Assembly (NCBI GenBank): GCA_003446545.1
Contig: DMAO01000321.1
Coordinates: 1 to 7,336 of the forward strand
Direction of reading: 5' to 3'
DNA: 7,336 nt
Source: Sphaerochaeta sp.
Lineage (GTDB): Bacteria > Spirochaetota > Spirochaetia > Sphaerochaetales > Sphaerochaetaceae
The notes beneath the pieces were generated by a model. It did no database searches. It was not told the DNA's origin and saw nothing but the letters and a program-made list of their open reading frames with translations. This document shows, one piece after another, positions 5,921-7,336 of this stretch (positions are counted from its first letter, which is position 1; each line of letters opens with the position of its first letter). Position numbers and translations under genes: made by a program.

Positions 5921-7202
5921 GAACCTCATTGGCAAAGGGTTTGAATTTGACATCCTTGCACTGGGAAGAAGATTTGAAGACAGAAATACCTTTATAAGCA
6001 CCATCATAGACAAGAAGGCATCTCCTGAATTCCTCAAGCATCTTGACTATCTTCCCTATGATATGGCTGATCAAAAAGCCACTGCCAACTTGATACACAA
6101 ACTCAAATCCATGGTCAATGACAAGGAGAATGTAGAGCTTATCTACTACCTCGCCCTACAGCCCAACCTCTATGAAGAGGCTATCCGCCAGATTCAGGAA
6201 GTCGATGCCTCCATGAACAGTATTTGCACCCTTACCAAAAAGATAGTAGTTGAGAAGCCCTTTGGCTTTGATCTGGAATCTGCTGTTCGCTACAACCAGA
6301 TTCTGGAAACTGCGTTCGATGATAGGGAAATTTTCAGGATCGATCACTATCTGGGCAAGGAGTTCATGCAAAACCTGCTCATCATGCGCTTTCATAATGA
6401 CATCGTCCGTAGGATTTGGGACAAGGACTCCATTGAGAGTATCCAGATCATCTTTGACGAGACTCATGGGGTGGACCAGAGACTCGGATTCTATGAGAAG
6501 ATCGGGGTGGTGCGTGACACCATCCAGAACCATATCCTGCAGATCATAACCTATCTCACCATGAATGAGCCTGCTTCTCTCTCCTCAGAAGATATTGCGG
6601 TTGAAAAGGTTAAGGTCTTGAAGGCCATTTCCCCCGTTGAGGAGTTCTCCATGGGCAGGTATGAGTCATTGGGAGCAAATAGTGGCCATGTGGTGGACAT
6701 TCCCACCTATGCGGCTCTCAAGCTCTGTGTGAATACCTACTTCTTTGCAAACATCCCCATCTACATCCGTACAGGTAAGATGCAAGGGCAACCTAAGAGT
6801 CTTATCTATGTGAAGTTCAAGAACACCACCAAGAAGGTAATGCATGACCAGAGCATAGCTGAGAACGCGGTTATCATAAACATCCATCCTGAGCTGACTA
6901 TTGATATCAGTGTAAACCTGAAGCAGCCGAACACATCCTGGAAGTCCAAGCCCGTGCGGTTCAGATTCAACCAGGCTGAGACCTTCGGAGCCAATACCCC
7001 GGAGGCCTACGAGCAAATCCTGCAAAAAATCCTGCAGGGGGACAAGAGCCTCTTCCCCACTATGCGTGAGATTACCGAGTCCTGGAGGATTGTGACCCCC
7101 ATGTTGGAACATATCGGCCCTAGTGAGGTCTATCCAGTTCGGACACAGCCACGCTTTGTATCAGAACTGGCAGCGAAGAACCATTTTGAGTGGTATACGT
7201 AA
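5850..7202 (+). CDS. zwf: Glucose-6-phosphate 1-dehydrogenase
   Basis: Oxidises glucose 6-phosphate to 6-phosphogluconolactone with reduction of NADP (or NAD), the entry step of the oxidative pentose phosphate pathway; cytosolic. The product has 450 residues, somewhat shorter than the usual 480-500. The N-terminal Rossmann motif is GGTGDLALKK (9-18), a variant of the common GASGDLAxRK. EKPFG is at 135-139, the active-site signature RIDHYLGKE at 163-171, and RDTIQNHILQ contains H228. The spacings K136-H166 (30) and H166-H228 (62) equal those between K148, H178 and H240 of the Leuconostoc enzyme, so the catalytic set is intact. The C-terminal domain has PEAYEQIL and a conserved WRIVTPML segment. 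It is preceded by a good Shine-Dalgarno and overlaps pgl, so the two are almost certainly cotranscribed. Whether NADP or NAD is preferred is not decided. No gnd or edd is in the window, so the fate of 6-phosphogluconate is unseen. Confidence 0.96.
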   Translation: MKRIIIQYGGTGDLALKKLYPAYENLIGKGFEFDILALGRRFEDRNTFISTIIDKKASPEFLKHLDYLPYDMADQKATANLIHKLKSMVNDKENVELIYYLALQPNLYEEAIRQIQEVDASMNSICTLTKKIVVEKPFGFDLESAVRYNQILETAFDDREIFRIDHYLGKEFMQNLLIMRFHNDIVRRIWDKDSIESIQIIFDETHGVDQRLGFYEKIGVVRDTIQNHILQIITYLTMNEPASLSSEDIAVEKVKVLKAISPVEEFSMGRYESLGANSGHVVDIPTYAALKLCVNTYFFANIPIYIRTGKMQGQPKSLIYVKFKNTTKKVMHDQSIAENAVIINIHPELTIDISVNLKQPNTSWKSKPVRFRFNQAETFGANTPEAYEQILQKILQGDKSLFPTMREITESWRIVTPMLEHIGPSEVYPVRTQPRFVSELAAKNHFEWYT

Positions 7203-7220
7203 GAATTTGAAGAAAGATAC

Positions 7221-7239
7221 TGGCTTTCGCTGAAAGTTA
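7221..7239 (+). repeat. Small hairpin just after zwf
   Basis: CTTTC (7224-7228) pairs with GAAAG (7232-7236) across a 3-base GCT loop, extendable by two G-U pairs and one T-A pair. It begins 19 bases after the zwf stop. The following bases (ACTGTTTCTT) are only modestly U-rich, so it is more likely an mRNA end-stabilising or accessory hairpin than the main terminator. Confidence 0.3.
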
Positions 7240-7248
7240 CTGTTTCTT

Positions 7249-7313
7249 GAGAACATCCCAAAAACACGTAGGGTACCTCTAGGGGTGCTCTTCTTGTTTT
7301 TTGGGTACTTCTC
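7249..7313. repeat. Imperfect 65-base inverted repeat downstream of zwf
   Basis: The outer arms are GAGAA (7249-7253) with TTCTC (7309-7313). After a 3x3 mismatch, CCCAAAAA (7257-7264) pairs with TTTTTGGG (7298-7305). A second, GC-richer hairpin is nested inside. The arrangement of an A run, a stem and a T run is what a bidirectional terminator looks like. It would suit a convergent gene beyond the window end, but none can be seen. Confidence 0.5.
7270..7302 (+). terminator. Candidate rho-independent terminator of pgl-zwf
   Basis: Bases 7270-7278 can pair with 7283-7291 in nine pairs (three of them G-U) around a CTAG loop. The stem is followed directly by TTCTTGTTTTTT, a U-rich tail in RNA. 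It lies about 70 bases after the zwf stop. The wobble pairs weaken the stem; the position and tail support it. Confidence 0.5.
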
Positions 7314-7336
7314 AAATGAAAGGTATCAATACCCCA

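Noticed and set aside
7015..7036. Direct repeat of AAATCCTGCA with 12-base period
   Set aside because: It encodes an ordinary helix segment (QILQKILQ) in zwf and has only two units.
6666..7112. 148-codon - strand frame opposite zwf
   Set aside because: It lies opposite conserved dehydrogenase sequence; no independent coding signal.
1..7336. CRISPR array, tRNA or rRNA gene, insertion sequence, attachment site
   Set aside because: No spaced repeats, cloverleaf-like segments, transposase motifs or terminal repeats were recognised on either strand.

Overview
The window looks like bacterial chromosome with about half G+C. All recognisable genes lie on the + strand and are densely packed. It suggests an anaerobe or fermenter: its centrepiece is an oxygen-sensitive type of ATP-driven iron-sulfur reductase related to 2-hydroxyacyl-CoA dehydratases. 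The rhodanese-free ThiI, this dehydratase family and the zwf/pgl pair are compatible with a Firmicute or a spirochaete such as Sphaerochaetaceae. That taxonomic guess is inference from gene style only.

Layout. (1) 1-846: the 3' two thirds of thiI, a tRNA 4-thiouridine synthase whose start lies before the window. (2) 847-947: a 101-base gap with only a weak promoter candidate and a clear ribosome binding site at its end. (3) 948-5128: two translationally overlapping genes (TAATG junction). Together they match a family usually seen as one protein of about 1,400 residues: tandem activase (ASKHA ATPase) domains, a Cys-rich module, and two dehydratase-like halves. (4) 5129-5188: a 60-base gap with a possible hairpin. 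(5) 5189-7202: pgl then zwf, the first two steps of the oxidative pentose phosphate pathway, overlapping by 71 bases. (6) 7203-7336: a non-coding tail with a plausible rho-independent terminator nested in a longer inverted repeat.

The strongest item for follow-up is the junction at 3857-3889. The two parts of the reductase are separated by a single reading-frame step at a run of seven G that lies exactly in phase as a G GGG GGG slippery heptamer. Slipping back one base removes the stop codon and yields a continuous 1,393-residue protein. This could be programmed frameshifting, a real gene split rescued by translational coupling, or a one-base homopolymer error in the sequence.

Functionally, zwf and pgl would supply NADPH and 6-phosphogluconate. 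The reductase pair would use ATP to push electrons to very low potential for a substrate that cannot be read from the sequence. No direct link between the two modules is shown beyond adjacency and shared strand.
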